Assembly: GCA_023213315.1 (NCBI GenBank)
Contig: JAKCPI010003056.1
Span: forward strand, 53,942-117,941
DNA length: 64,000 nt
Source: Euborellia annulipes
Taxonomy: Eukaryota; Arthropoda; Insecta; Dermaptera; Anisolabididae
Direction of reading: 5' to 3'
Shown here piece after piece: positions 31,312-42,690 of the stretch (the stretch's first letter is position 1; every line of letters begins with the position of its first letter). Position numbers and translations under genes: made by a program. Under the pieces are notes generated by a model. The model was given only the letters and a program-made list of their open reading frames with translations, was not told the DNA's origin and did not search any database.

Positions 31312-31692
31312 TATTAAACAGTTTGGGTAAGCGCCATGGAAAAATATCAAATACAGTAGCAATTGGATTAATTTTAGTTTTGTCTCTGTAAAATGAAGTA
31401 TCATATATTTTTTACAAATTCCTTCAAAAATAATATATAATAATATACTATATCGGAATTGTTTTAGTAATATTTATTACCTAGGAGCTGTGATGACACT
31501 TCACAAATTTATTTAAATATTAATATCTATCCATTAATTGATTTAAGCTCTATATTGGTAATTATTGGAATGCGCAGGGGTCCACTTCTTGTGGGTACAT
31601 GGATGACGACCACACAACACCTTAACAATTTTTTTAATTGTGTAAATTGATGAATAAATCAATTTCGTAGTTGAGACCTAAGCTATAATAGT

Positions 31693-31927
31693 CAGGGGGT
31701 AAAGAAATTTTTTCGGGGGGGGAACAAAAATTTTTCTGAGGAAAATTTTTTTAAGAAACTATACTTTTTTACGAAATTTTTGCGGAACAGTTTTTTTATA
31801 TTGCGGAACAAAGTTGTCATCCTGCGGAAAAATTTGTTGCGCTGATATCTGTATATCCCTATATATGTATATGTGTTTGAGAAATTTCGGGGGGGCCGCC
31901 CCCCGCCCCCCCTTATATACGCCCCTG
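31693..31927. mobile_element. hAT MITE with perfect 8-bp duplication
   Basis: It starts CAGGGGGTAAAG and ends GGCCGCC...TATATACGCCCCTG. The flanks are ATAATAGT on both sides (31685-31692 and 31928-31935). Internal TGCGGAAC words repeat. The right 90 bp, inverted, is related to 46519-46600. Confidence 0.85.
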
Positions 31928-31935
31928 ATAATAGT

Positions 31936-33193
31936 ATTATTATTTAAATTGTCCTTTTCAAAAGAGGTGTGCAAGGACAATAAAGTCTGGTTAACGATAA
32001 TCTCAAAAAAAAAAAATTCTTATTGCGCTATTATTTAAAATTCCAAGTAGTTTATCGATACTTTTATTCACTAAACTCCAATGTAGATGGAAAGGGATGA
32101 GTGTGTGCGTATATAATTGATGTGAGTGTGTGTTGGCAAGCAAAACAGATGCTTAAGGATGCAGAGAGAGTGATTGGCGACGCTGACCGATGGTCTGGAT
32201 TGATGCTTGGGCCTGGAATTGAGTTAAACAAATAGATGGTGGAGTGGGTGTTGCTTGCGTGCATTTGGCCCATTAGTCCAATGGACTGGGGATGTTTGAC
32301 CGACGAAATGCGGTCAGTCTAATGGTCTAATGGACACACAATCTCTACCTTGCAAGTAATCAGCTTCCACTTGCCTCTCTCTCTCTCTCTCGTTTTGCTT
32401 TATCTGATTATACTACCCTCTCTCTTTGTGTCTCTCTTTCAATTTCTATTTACCTCTCTGCCTATTAAGATGTTAACAATAATATAAACAAAGGGTTATA
32501 TTTTCAAACAACCGCCGTCTAACTTACAAATGAGGCACTCATTTAATTTAACCCTCTTTGTTATGGCATTAACAAATAAAAATAATCACTATACTTTTTT
32601 CAATGGTTGTCATGTAAAAATCTATGGATTCAATTAATTGATAGACAAATCATCATTATTTATTATTAAACTGAAATAAATTCCACAAAATCTGACACCT
32701 TATTAAAAGGTTTAACAAGCATCTTTTAGATAATATAATTTAAGCCCTTTCGAACACTTCATCAATATTAGGCTATTTATAACTTAATATATTTAATCTC
32801 CCAGATATGATTATCATCTTATCGTTTTCTATTAGTACTGAATCTTGTACTGTTTTGATCGGCATCATTCTCTCTTAGATTCACACACAGAGTAAGGAAA
32901 TATCTTCTGTTTCTAATGAGTTCAAGTGAATTCGCTAACCCATTACTCTCACACTTTGGAAAAACAACGCTGATAGGGTATTTTACTTTTTACTTCCTTA
33001 GTATATTGAATAAAAAGAAAAATATACCGTATATATTCACTTCGAAAAAAAGTTTAACTCTAATTGAAAAATTATAATTAAAAAAAAAAAGTATTAATAT
33101 TAAAAAAGTAAAAAAATGAAAATAGAAATACTTGTTTTCGGGTAAAATGTGGTTTATGTATAAATGTAATTTCGCTTGAAGAATATGTTCTGA
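31936..33193. other. unique DNA with a mixed-composition island at 32070-32360
   Basis: 32150-32350 (GATTGGCGACGCTGACCGAT, GGCCCATTAGTCCAATGGAC) is less AT-rich and contains repeated TTAGTCCAATGGAC and TAATGG words. CT tracts follow at 32375-32392. No frame with a domain is seen. Confidence 0.3.
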
Positions 33194-33344
33194 GTAAAAA
33201 TTATTTAGAATATGTGAGGTTTCACTAACAAAGTAAGTTGTAAATGAAAGAAATATTGAATTTCTAACTCGATATATTTCGGGCTATTACCCCATCTTCA
33301 GGAGTACATGTGACATGTCCTCACATATTCTAAATAATTTTTAC
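33194..33344. mobile_element. HHR foldback with 26-bp perfect arms
   Basis: Arms GTAAAAATTATTTAGAATAT... (33194-33219) and complement (33319-33344) are perfect for 26 bp. Between them, on the minus strand, lies the best-conserved core strand pair: CTGAAGA, stem II GGGGTAATAGCCC, GAAA (33277-33301). Confidence 0.6.
33277..33301 (-). ncRNA. hammerhead-like core
   Basis: On the minus strand CTGAAGA is an exact fit to CTGANGA. It is followed by a GGG...CCC stem II with a short loop and GAAATATATC. An ideal GAAAC strand would have C where this has U. Stem I and the NUH cleavage position are not clear. Confidence 0.5.
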
Positions 33345-35690
33345 TTATAAATATGTTTCACGGAAAACCTACACCACTTTCCCTCCAAATTAGAGTACGT
33401 TCTGTTTTGAGGAATTCAAAAATTGTTTCTGATTTCAGATGAGAATGTAGATCCCTAATGGATGTAAATCAATTTGTACCTGAAGAAAGACACAAAATGT
33501 GGTGTTGGCCAGAAACTAGTAAACGAAAAATTTTCCGGTCACAGTTTTTGCTTGGTCCACGTCATGAAGCTCCTCCTTACGAGTATTTTTCTATTTGGCA
33601 GCGTTGTTGACTGCATATAACCTATTTCACATTCATTTTGTTTTATTTGCAAATTGTATAGTTTCTGACTAAACTAATTTAGTCCCTGGTATGTACATTA
33701 CTTTATTAATAATATACTGTATATAAATATTTATAAATGGTTTGTTCCGAAAGATCTTTTACAAAAAGAGGAGCTCCATGACGTCACTCTCTTGGAATGG
33801 AAAAAGCGTAAACAAACCGAGTTTGACCCTCCTACCCCCCTGGGGCTGACACGTTTTATCTTATACAAATAAAACAAAAAATAAGTATTTTTATTTAATA
33901 ACAAAAATTGTGAAAGCTTTAAATCTTGTATATATATTTATTTATAGTTCCCTATTCGGACCTCAACGTCGACTGAGAAGGTTCACTAAAACAAACGAGA
34001 AATTACTAGCTGTATTATTTATTATTCAAAACTTCCAACAATATATAAAAAAGAAGATAAACTTCTAGTAAATTTCTTGCCCCGTCAAATATTCCGCAGT
34101 CTTCATTACAATCTCTCCCGCCTTGTGAAGACTTTAGAATTCACTGACTGCTTTAGATGAAAGGTGTGATCAGTACGCTTCACTGGGAATTAGTTTCCCT
34201 TTTAGAGAAATTGGCGAGAGAGGTCACTTCAAAGCCATTGATAAATATTCAACATGTCCATCTCGGTATCTAAAATTCACACACACAGCATCTTACATTG
34301 GGTGACAAAGTAGCTGCCATGATAAATGGCTTGATGCCAAGGAGCCCAATGGAATAGAGACACTTAGATCGTATTTGAAGCGGCTTCCTAAACCGCACAA
34401 TACTGCTACCAGCCCTTAACCCTTGGGGCGGCCGACCGCAAACTTGCTATACCTCCCATCCCATCCATCCTTGGCCGGAGGATTATAGTTTAACCATCCA
34501 TTTAAACTTCCGTTCTCCATTTATCGCGCAGATTTAAATGTACAAGTATCTTGCTCCCTCTGACACCGGACATTCATTAAATTAAAGATGACTTTTAGGT
34601 ACGCAAGTTTAGCTTTAGTTGTTAGTTAGTCAAGGATTTAAATTAACAAAAACAAACAAAAATTAATTAAATATAAAGTAAAAAAATTATAACAATTTAT
34701 AATCTATCAGGTTTTTTTGTTATTGAAAAATTATGTTAATAAAAATGCGATACAGGCACTTTTATACATTTTAGCATACCTATTCGGAAGCTAAAGAAAA
34801 TAAAAGTATTATACATTAATGTAAAAACATGAATACAATTAGCCATGAAGAATTTAATTATACATAAAATATCACATCATTTGTATTTCAGAATATAATT
34901 TCCCTAATAAAAACGGTTAGCGAGAATTTTCCACCAGTGAAGTAAATTTTGTTTCATCATTAATTAATTCATTATAAAATCTTCATAAATGGTTAAAAAG
35001 TCTTTTATTTTTTCTCCCTCCCCTCTCTCTCTCTCTCTCTCCGGTTTATTAAACACACACAAATGCACAGAGAGAATTTAACGGGCTCTTTTGGTTAATC
35101 ACGAACACGTTTTGGCTTTAGGGCTTTTAAATGTAGCTAATAAAATTGTATCGTGAATTGAAATCTCAAATAAAAATCAGCCAGAGGGTGGAGGCGATGA
35201 GGGGGACGGTTAATCGATCATCGGGCAACCAAAACAGCTGACCACCACAGATGATGATCTCTGTCTTGAGGGGGGTCCAATCAAAAGCTCGTTAGCAGAG
35301 ATTGATCGCCTGGCTGTTTGCAGGTCGCTTTTCCTCCTCTATCCACCCTCCGACAACAACATCCTATCCTATCCTCTTGGTCTACGTCGTCATCGGAATC
35401 GATTCTAACGCCAGACCAAATAAATCCTCCACCTCACCCTATCCTGACCTTTTTATTGCTGCTGCTCGGATATTTGTGACGATCGGTGCGCACAAAACTC
35501 GAGGATAATTCATTATAAAAAACATGACAAATGAGCTTAGCGAAAGCTCTCTTCCACTAGCTTGTTATTTATATTCTTTGTTAATAAAAAGATATATACT
35601 TATATAATTGCTTTAAAACATAAATAAGGAACACAAGTTACAAACCAATTTCTTTATCAATAAAGAATAAAAATATCTTAATATCAAATT
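33345..35690. other. unique DNA with two GC-richer islands
   Basis: Islands at 34240-34580 (GATAAATGGCTTGATGCC, CGGCTTCCTAAACCGCAC) and 35160-35510 (GGTTAATCGATCATCGGGC, CAAAACAGCTGACCACC) stand out from AT-rich flanks. The second has an open frame at 35302-35508 without a domain. A decayed hammerhead-like phrase, CTGAAGAAAGACACAAAATG, is at 33480. Confidence 0.35.
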
Positions 35691-35694
35691 TAAG

Positions 35695-35830
35695 TAGCCA
35701 TAGAGTACTCACTTCTTATGCTAGAGGTCAAGGGTTCGCTTTTCGTCCCAAGCAACAAAAATTTATTTCAATTCTATTGGCTACCAAACAATTGAAACAG
35801 GCCTATAATAAATAGAAAAGGGATCTAAAT
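35695..35830 (+). repeat. SINE-2-like copy, tRNA-derived
   Basis: CATAGAGTACTCACTTCTTATGC and CAAGGGTTCGCTTTTCGTCC resemble a tRNA 3' half with a B box. The body AAATTTATTTCAATTCTATT is the inverted counterpart of the CAATTCAATTGAAATAA block in minus-strand copies at 1141 and 14341. Confidence 0.45.
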
Positions 35831-36009
35831 GTCATCAGATCTCTCAGATGATTTTATCTAGGGATCTAATTATTTTATTAAAATCTAAAACGAATTTTAT
35901 AATCAGACTGTATATGGAATAAGGCCTCCTCCAAAAAATCATTTCTTCTTTCCTCGCCTATTATAATTCCCGAGGTGCGGGGTCGGCGGTCCTAACTCTA
36001 CCCCTACAC

Positions 36010-36741
36010 CAGGGGGGCCCTAACCACAGGGCTAAATGGGCTATAGCCCCAGGGCGCAAGCCTTTTGGGGGCGGCAATATCTATATTTTTTTGTTCTTAT
36101 TAGTTATTTAGTTATTAGTCATTTATTTATTAGTTTTATAAAAATTCATTTTTCATTTTATTAGTTTTCACTTATTTTTAAATTAAAACACTTTCTTAAA
36201 ATATTTAACTGATTTTTATTTCTTCCAAATGTGCTGACAAACGATATTACAATCAGTGGCGGATCATAATGAAACGGTAAACTGATTTATTATAGAAAGA
36301 AATTCGTTTATTTTTATTTTTAAACTGCAGTGGCGAAAGATCATTTTCAGCAATCAAAAGAATAAAAAATTACTTACGATCTTCTTTGGGACAGAGCAAA
36401 CTCAATGGTTTAAGTATTTTATCCATTGAGAGAGATTTCTTTGATAATTTAAATACTAGTGATATTATTGATCAGTTTGCCAGAGAAAAAGCTCGGAAAA
36501 TAAATATATAAGTTACATTTGTTTAGATTAAGGTAGTTTTTCTTCTTAAATGTTTTTTGATTTAATTAAATTTTATTTTTGTTTAGTATAAAAGTAATAA
36601 ATAGATTTTTTCTAGTTCTGACACTTTTGTATAACTTTTCCGGACACCCCGCTCCCATTTGCCATTCTGTGTATTTTCTTAGGAAGAGGGGCGCGTTATT
36701 TCTAGTAATCCACGGGCGCCGAATTTCTTAAGACGGCCCTG
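36010..36741 (+). mobile_element. decayed hAT element with perfect 8-bp duplication
   Basis: It starts CAGGGGGGCCCTAACCACAG and ends TTCTTAAGACGGCCCTG. The flanks are CCCTACAC on both sides (36002-36009 and 36742-36749). The interior keeps the 3' end of the transposase gene (36329-36511). At 732 bp it is an internal deletion of a full element. Confidence 0.9.
36329..36511 (+). pseudogene. hAT transposase C-terminal (dimerisation) remnant
   Basis: 60 codons read without a break to TAA at 36509-36511. They begin SGERSFSAIKRIKNYLRSS and continue LNGLSILSIERDFFDNL and DIIDQFAREKARKI. The S-x-x-R-x-FSxI/xxIK-x-x-LRSS pattern followed by a Leu-rich helix is the conserved C-terminal dimerisation region of hAT transposases, including the ZMYM1/ZBED-related group. 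The catalytic core and BED finger are missing. Upstream DNA in the element is not in frame. The piece is intact over its short length, which suggests a fairly young deletion derivative. Confidence 0.85.
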
Positions 36742-36959
36742 CCCTACACTGTGCCTTATCCAAAGTAGTTACCTCCGACAGGCCAAATTCGATCATATCT
36801 CTAAAGAACCGGTGAAACCAAGTCGTCCTCCAATAAATCACACTGACTTTTAATATTCCATTGATAGAATAGAAAGAAACCAATTTTTCCCTACCTCAAC
36901 AGAATATCCGTAAACGGCCCGACTATACTTATTATATCGATGAAAGTAGTGGCTGTCCA

Positions 36960-37140
36960 ACGATAAGATTAATAAGGAGAATGAAAATCCCAATAAAATA
37001 TTTAGATATTTAGATTGCCTATAATCTCATAAAAACTGAAGATGGCATCTAATTAAAGCCGAATCGTTTTCTTTTATTGGCATTCTCATTCGATAGAGGC
37101 TATTTTGTTTAGCTGACATCCTCTCCTCCTATTAATCTAT
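36960..37140 (+). mobile_element. HHR foldback, related to 59906-60036
   Basis: GAAAGTAGTGGCTGTCCAACGA and the distal GCTGACATCCTCTCCTCCTA are shared with the element at 59880-60036. AGATTAATAAGGAG and CTCCTATTAATCT form short arms. A hammerhead-like core, CTGAAGA/TGGC...GCC/GAATCG, is at 37036-37065. Confidence 0.5.
37036..37065 (+). ncRNA. hammerhead-like core
   Basis: Exact CTGAAGA at 37036-37042, a GGC...GCC stem II and GAAT in place of GAAA. It is one base away from the consensus in the second strand. Confidence 0.45.
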
Positions 37141-37475
37141 ACTTTTAAACAATTTCATATTAATTTATTCTGAAAATTGTCTCTCAATGAAAGTTAAGGA
37201 ATATCCGGAGATTAAAAGAGAAGCCTTGAAAGACGGCTCTCACCTTCATGAACATTAAAGATGATCAGATCTTTAAAATAAAATGATATGAGAGTGTCCA
37301 GTCCATCAAGAATGGTGTTTTAATCTCAAAATACTCCTTAAATTTTACTTATTTATTTTTTTGTTGTGTTTTGGCATCTGATACTATTGATATTTAGACT
37401 CAGTATTTATTCTATTTTCTAGATAAATTTTATAGATTATTGATGATTGGGAAAGCCTGGTGTAGATAAATTAAC

Positions 37476-37771
37476 AACAAATGAAAATGCTGGAGGTATT
37501 TTCAGGCCAAATTTTATTACCACTATACAGTCGACGTTTCGGGGGACTCAACGCCACCCTTAATCAGGACTAATGTGGTTTTAAATAATGAACCCTCACT
37601 GGGTTAGTCATAAGAGAATGAATTTAATAATCCAACTTCGCCTGCTGGTAAATAGAAAGGCATTCATAAGGCGAGTTCTCAATATAATCCTGATAAAGGG
37701 AGGCGTTGATTCCCCCGAAACGTCGGGTAATAAGATTTGGGCTGAAAATACCTCCAGCATTTTCATTTGTT
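37476..37771. mobile_element. HHR foldback with about 90-bp arms
   Basis: Arms start AACAAATGAAAATGCTGGAG and include GAGGTATTTTCAG and AC/GACGTTTCGGGGGA (37476-37569 and 37688-37771). Outward-facing motifs read CTGAT(T/A)AAGGG, GGCGTTGA, CCCCCGAAACGTCG. The last core base pattern (CTGATAA) departs from CTGANGA at the G position. Confidence 0.7.
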
Positions 37772-37882
37772 CTTCATTTTATAGGTTACTTCACTAGCCC
37801 GAAAGATCTTTATTTGTGGAGTTGATGCTATCATAATTGTTATCATTATGCCTAATAATGAAAGGAAATTTTTGGGTTAAAT

Positions 37883-37914
37883 CAACGTTTCGACCACTCT
37901 ATGACTACCTTCAG
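37883..37914 (-). ncRNA. hammerhead-like core, single
   Basis: On the minus strand it reads CTGAAGG, TAGTCATAGAGTGGTC, GAAACGTTGAT. No inverted partner arm was found nearby. The final A of the first core strand is G. Confidence 0.35.
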
Positions 37915-37929
37915 GTAAAATTCAAATAC

Positions 37930-38789
37930 ATTCACAAAGAATTTTAATCTAGAGATCTACATTCTAAATTAAATCTCTTTGATTCCTTGAATTTATCAGA
38001 GAATACAATTAGATATCGAAATGTTATTATTAAACAACTTTGAGGCATTTAATCAAAAAAATTATCAAGAAAGTTATTTGGGTTGCCTACAGCATGCTGA
38101 TTTTAAGGACATTTTTGTGTACTGCATTACAATCAAACAAATACGATAAAATATCTATTTTTATTTATCCAAAAACTTATTAGACTTTTTTTTTTATTAA
38201 ATCAATTCACAAGATGATTCATTCATATCGAAAATGAATAAATTGAAAAAAGCTTATACAAAACCTAATTTGTTAAAGAAAAAAAAAAAATAAATAAATA
38301 TAAAGAAAGAAAATGTTAAAGTAATTTAGTTTGATTAAGTAAATGGATGCGGTGAATAATCGGAATCGATTTGCAGCCCGAGTGTTTTGTTTCGTAGATG
38401 TAATCGAGATCTTTTGAGGAGATGTGGGAGAGGAGGCAGGGGGGAAGAGGGGGGGGGTGCAGAGGGGGAGGACTTGCTCGGTGGGGGATGATTGATCATG
38501 CGGTTCTACCAACCGGGAGGCCATTGTGTACGAGCGGCAAATCGCTTGAATAAATGGATAATCGATAGCTTATTGGAAGTGGGTTAACATGGTAAAGGAA
38601 ACGCAATAAAATAACCGATTGCCGGAGGTTTCCGTGCACGGTTTGATTGCTTTTATACAATCTTCATTTCAGACATTATTTCTATTAACTAACGAAATCA
38701 TATCAATACTGATTAACCCATAATAATAATCCTATTACTATTCTATATGCATATATTTATTTGTATAATAATCATTGAAAGTGACAATT
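37930..38789. other. unique DNA with an island at 38340-38650
   Basis: The island has ATAATCGGAATCGATTTGC, GATCATGCGGTTCTACCAAC and AACCGATTGCCGGAGG, with purine-rich G runs at 38425-38470. No frame with a domain. Candidate regulatory DNA. Confidence 0.3.
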
Positions 38790-39055
38790 AAAAAAAAATC
38801 TGGTGTGATGGTCGCACAACACACAACTTTCTCTTTTGGTGATCGAAAGATGTTTTCTGGGCTTGTCACACCTGATTTTTTGTGTCGAGATATGATTAGT
38901 TCCGACAGTATATAGTATTGATACATTCGAATTTCAAGATGTAAAATTGATAAGTATGACTTTAAAACTGTTTGAAACACACTTTACTCTTGTTCTTCAT
39001 AGGAAAAAATCTGGTGTGACTGGTCGCACAGCACACAACTTTCTCTTACCAGAAA
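38790..39055 (+). repeat. HP repeat with a second partial hairpin
   Basis: A full hairpin (38795-38885) is followed by CGAGATATGATTAGTTCC and CACTTTACTCTTGTTCTTC in an unusual order. Then the left arm of another hairpin, ATCTGGTGTGACTGGTCGCA, at 39006-39055. This looks like one HP copy inserted in or fused to another. Confidence 0.65.
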
Positions 39056-39189
39056 AAACTGAAATTTTTCTTTAAATTCTAACACATAATAATTTATAAT
39101 TCAAAAGGTTTAGTTTTTTTATCAGATAAATTTAACAAGAAATCTTTAATATCTTCAAAAAAGAATATTAATTACCTTTTATAAGCCGA

Positions 39190-39340
39190 CGAAATAATCT
39201 TTGCGGTTGGGGGAGGGGGGGGGGCGTTATTTTATTGGGGGTTGGGGGTTGTATTATTATTCACTTTAAGATAAATACACCAAAGTAATTGAAAAGAAAT
39301 AAGAGAGGGGGGGGGGGGGGGCGAGCTCCGACTGCTGCTG
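39190..39340. repeat. poly-G rich patch
   Basis: Runs of 5-12 G at 39207-39250 (GGGGGAGGGGGGGGGGC, GGGGGTTGGGGG) and 39305-39325 could form G-quadruplexes. Similar but isolated G runs lie at 38440 and 42455. Confidence 0.7.
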
Positions 39341-39570
39341 ACTTGCTTTGCAATCGACTGAGGCAAGCCTTTGTTCTCTTTCTCTCTGTTTCTTTATAGA
39401 AAAACGATGAAAATAATAATAATCATTTTTGTAAAAGATAAAAAGATAAAAAATACTTTTTTTCTCTAATCTAATAAAATTATTATTTAGAGGTGGAAAA
39501 AAATATTAAAACAAATGAATTAAAATAGTCACTTCTTTAATATTTAAAATAATTATACTTTTTGCATATA

Positions 39571-39680
39571 CTAGCCGCGGCGCCCGCCTTCGACGGCTTC
39601 GCGCATAGCCGGGAGGCTTTGACCCCCTGGACCTACCTCAGCTGGCTCGGGCCTGAGGCGGACCCTCGCTTTTTTTTTTT
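39571..39680 (-). mobile_element. Helitron-like 3' terminus
   Basis: On the minus strand it reads GCGAAGCCGTCGAAGGCGGG, CGCCGCGG and CTAGT. The hairpin GCC/GGC, the TCGAAGGCG core and the CTAGT end match the ends at 30262 and 46717. The upstream GC-rich CCTCAGGCCCGAGCCAGC is likely internal. The 5' end is unknown. Confidence 0.5.
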
Positions 39681-39684
39681 CTTT

Positions 39685-39722
39685 AACACTCACACTTTTT
39701 TCTCATTCACACTACCATTGTG
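39685..39722 (-). repeat. SINE-1 tail fragment
   Basis: ACACTCACACTTTTTTCTCA and TTCACAC match the tail of SINE-1 on the minus strand. The rest is absent. Confidence 0.5.
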
Positions 39723-39737
39723 TCAGCAAAGTAAATG

Positions 39738-40449
39738 TAAAAAATCTGGTGTGACTGGCACACAGCACACAACTTTCTCTTACCTTCGGTAATCGAAAGT
39801 TGTGTTCTGTGCTTGTCACACCAGATTTTTTGTGTCAACATATATTTAGTTCCCGACAGTACGGAACATATGAATTCAGATGTAAAATTTATAAGTATGG
39901 GAAAATATTTATATTTTGTTACCATGGCAACCATTTCTCCTATCTTTCCTATGAAACACAAGAGTAAAGTGGTCTTCAGAAGATTTCAATTGCAAAATGA
40001 GAATATACATTTTAAAGAGAATCTAAAAATTAATTGATTTTTGAATTAAAAAAAAAATCGTTGGAGCAAATTTTGAGAAAATCGAAAAAAACTGAAAAAG
40101 TACATCAGTAAAGTACTAGTACTCTTTAGCCGATTTTGATTAAAAGCTTATTTTTCCGGTCCCGGGGGGTGTTTAACTTAAATATAAAATTTCAGGAAAG
40201 GTGTAAACAGGCCAAAATTTCAGCCTCATAGCTCAATTCCTTCATGCTTAAAATTGAACACACACCCACCCACCCACCCACACACACACACACACACAGA
40301 TAGACCATGTCGCGAAAACCACTTTTTTGGATTCAGGGGAACAAAACGTGAAGATCCATCAAAATCTCGACATCGAATTTTTGACATGAATCCAATACTT
40401 TCTCTCTCTATATATATTACATATATACATAGGTAAGAGAAAGTAAAAA
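39738..40449 (+). repeat. HP repeat, complete reference copy
   Basis: In order: hairpin (39740-39832), TATATTTAGTTCCCGACAG, TTACCATGGCAACC, CACAAGAGTAAAGTGG, a GTACATCAGTAAAGTACTAG block, CTCAATTCCTTCATGC, a (CACC/CA)n tract at 40258-40298, CATGTCGCGAAAACC, TTTTGACATGAATCCAAT, and the TA-rich terminal hairpin ending GGTAAGAGAAAGT at 40446. No frame is long enough for a protein, and the family looks nonautonomous. Confidence 0.9.
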
Positions 40450-40489
40450 TGACTAGAAGTTGTAAATTAACCGCTGAGAAAGCAAAACT

Positions 40490-40997
40490 AATAAAGGGTC
40501 GGACTAAGCCGAGCGCACAACTTTGCCCACCCACTACTCAAGAAAAAAATATTTGTCCCCCCCCTAGAGCCCCTCCTGATAGTCCTATGTTATACATATT
40601 ATATATATAATTTTACTCGGGAGGAAGTCTAGTTTCTGAATATATAAAAAAAATTATAGGTTATGTAAAAAAAAAATTTTTGTCCCCCTCTAGAGCGCCC
40701 CCTAATGGTCCGATGTTTACCAAAAGCTTTTCAGTTCTTGGCCTCTATCCCTAGTTTATGGGTGCAAAATTTCAAAACAATTGAATGAATAGTTTTTGAG
40801 ATTTCGTTGACGAAAAAAATTACCACAGACACACACACACACACACACAGACACAAACACACACAGACATCATTCCAAAAACTTCTTAAATGGATTCAGG
40901 GGACCTCAAAACGCATTTTGGCAGCTTCAGAAAAATTTAGATTTTTTTTACGATTACATTAACTTTACCTGTCCAACCTACGGTTGATGGGCAAAGT
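40490..40997 (+). repeat. HP-related repeat, different family
   Basis: GTCGGACTAAGCCGAGCGC and ACAACTTTGCCCACCC at the left and ACTTTACCTGTCCAACCTAC with TGATGGGCAAAGTTAA at the right form inverted ends (TTTGCCCA/TGGGCAAA). The interior has a (CA)n tract at 40833-40867 and AATGGATTCAGGGGACCTCAAAACG. That phrase is shared with HP repeats, so the two families are probably related. Confidence 0.6.
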
Positions 40998-41391
40998 TAA
41001 AAAAGAGTATGGCAAGAAAGTAATTTTTAATTAATATAAATTAATGTTTTGTTCGTAACAATTAAATTATTAGGTCATGGATTTAATTATTAGGCTATAG
41101 TTTTGCAATAAAAAAATAATTGTTGCATTTCAGAGTTCTTAATTATTGTAGAAATGTTAGAAATCATTCCATCACTGGAATTTTGTTTTTTTTTCCCCTC
41201 TTTAGCCAGTGGCCATTGGGTTTCAAAAGATTATATCAAAAGGAATTTTTTTTCTTATCTTTTCTTTATATTCGGTTTAAACTCAACCACAATAATATTT
41301 TAATTAAACTAAACATAAACTATGACTTGTGCAAAAAAGAAAATCTATGATAAGTTTTTAAAAAATCTAACAACTCAGTAAAGCTATTTTC

Positions 41392-41393
<2 letters not shown>

Positions 41394-41424
<31 letters not shown>
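41394..41424. repeat. poly-T tract
   Basis: About 30 T in a row, directly upstream of the foldback at 41510. It could be the tail of a retroposon on the minus strand, but no body is recognised. Confidence 0.8.
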
Positions 41425-41425
<1 letters not shown>

Positions 41426-41509
41426 AGAATCAGCCATTTATTGAATTAGATAATAATATTTAGTAAAAGTGATTAAAAATGATTGAAGGATCCACAGGTC
41501 CGCAGCAAG

Positions 41510-41657
41510 TCTGCTTAGAGAACCTTGAGGGACACACAGGGATCCACACTCCCACATCAGGGACACACATTTTTTTCTGGTCACTTTCGATCTACTGTGT
41601 GTCTCTCTGATGTGGGCGTGTGGATCCCTGTGTGTCCCTCAAGGTTCACTATGCAGA
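41510..41657. mobile_element. foldback MITE, second copy of the 12475 family
   Basis: Arms of 40 bp (41510-41549 and 41618-41657) contain CTTGAGGGACACACAGGGAT and its complement. Compared with 12494-12671 the same arms surround a shorter, different loop (CATTTTTTTCTGGTCACTTT). Confidence 0.75.
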
Positions 41658-41699
41658 CCTGCTGTTAATCTCTTGATCATTTTTAATCATTTTTACTTG

Positions 41700-42528
41700 A
41701 GTAAAACGGGGGAATTAGATATCAATTGAGATCGTGCCGGATAAAGGGGGGAAAAAAAATAGGTCAAACCGTTTGATATTAAATGTTCCCTCTTACAAAG
41801 ACAAAATATGCTATAAATATACAGTATAATAAATTCACTTAGGAGAAAATTTAATTGTGATTTTGATTTTAATAAAATAGAAATGTCGGCTAATTATTAT
41901 TATAAAGAGAAGCCGAGGGCAGAGGCAACTTATCACTCGAAGGGAGACAAACAAACCCTTCAGCATAAGAATGAACAAAGATCTTGCTAAATTGCTACTT
42001 TGTTCATTTTGCAAACGCGCTCGGAAAAACAAACATCTTTTAAGAGAGAGAGAGAGAAATCTTTGCCTGGCTGGAAATTAATTCGCTTGTACTTGAGCCC
42101 TTGGTTCAAAAGCGCGCTGCTCGTAATTAAAACGTTTAAATTAAATAAGATTCTGGTCGCTTTAAATTATTTGACGACGTGAAAAAAAAAGAACGAGAGA
42201 GGCGAGAGGCATTTGCATTAGCGATTATGAACATATCAAACTCTCTTTACTAATAAAGCCAGGATATTTAATAAAATTTCCTTAATGGTTCTTGCTCAAT
42301 TTCCAATTCTCTTATTATTTAATATTTTTATTTGAAAAAAAAAACTTGTGTCAAATGGTTAAAACTGTGATTTGTATAAAAAACAAAACTAAAATTTAAT
42401 TATTTCTATCAAACAAGGGATGGGAAGTGCAAAGACTATCTAAGGCAGGGGGCCCGGGGGGTGGGGGGGGTTAAAAAAAAAAAAATAAAAAAAGGAGGGG
42501 GTAAGGATTGACCAAAGAGGTCCTCACC
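41700..42528. other. AT-rich unique DNA
   Basis: A purine tract, AGAGAGAGAGAGA, is at 42043-42056. GC-rich runs at 42440-42475 may belong to a decayed MITE. Frames here are short and unrecognised. Confidence 0.4.
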
Positions 42529-42690
42529 CAAGGATGGATTCAGAAGAGGGGGGGTAATTTTTTTTCTCTTGGGCCATAGCACATATATGTCTAATATTGC
42601 GTCATATGTACGGTAGATAAGAGAAAGTAAAAATATACATACACATCAAGTTTTATAGTATTAATTTTTAAAATTTTATATTAAAAATAA

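Noticed and set aside
35302..35508. 68-codon frame starting with ATG
   Set aside because: No domain, no repeat of the frame elsewhere, and it sits in a mixed-composition island where short frames are expected.
39190..39340. telomeric or satellite repeat
   Set aside because: G runs have no fixed period and no telomere-type unit. They fit slippage or decayed MITE ends.
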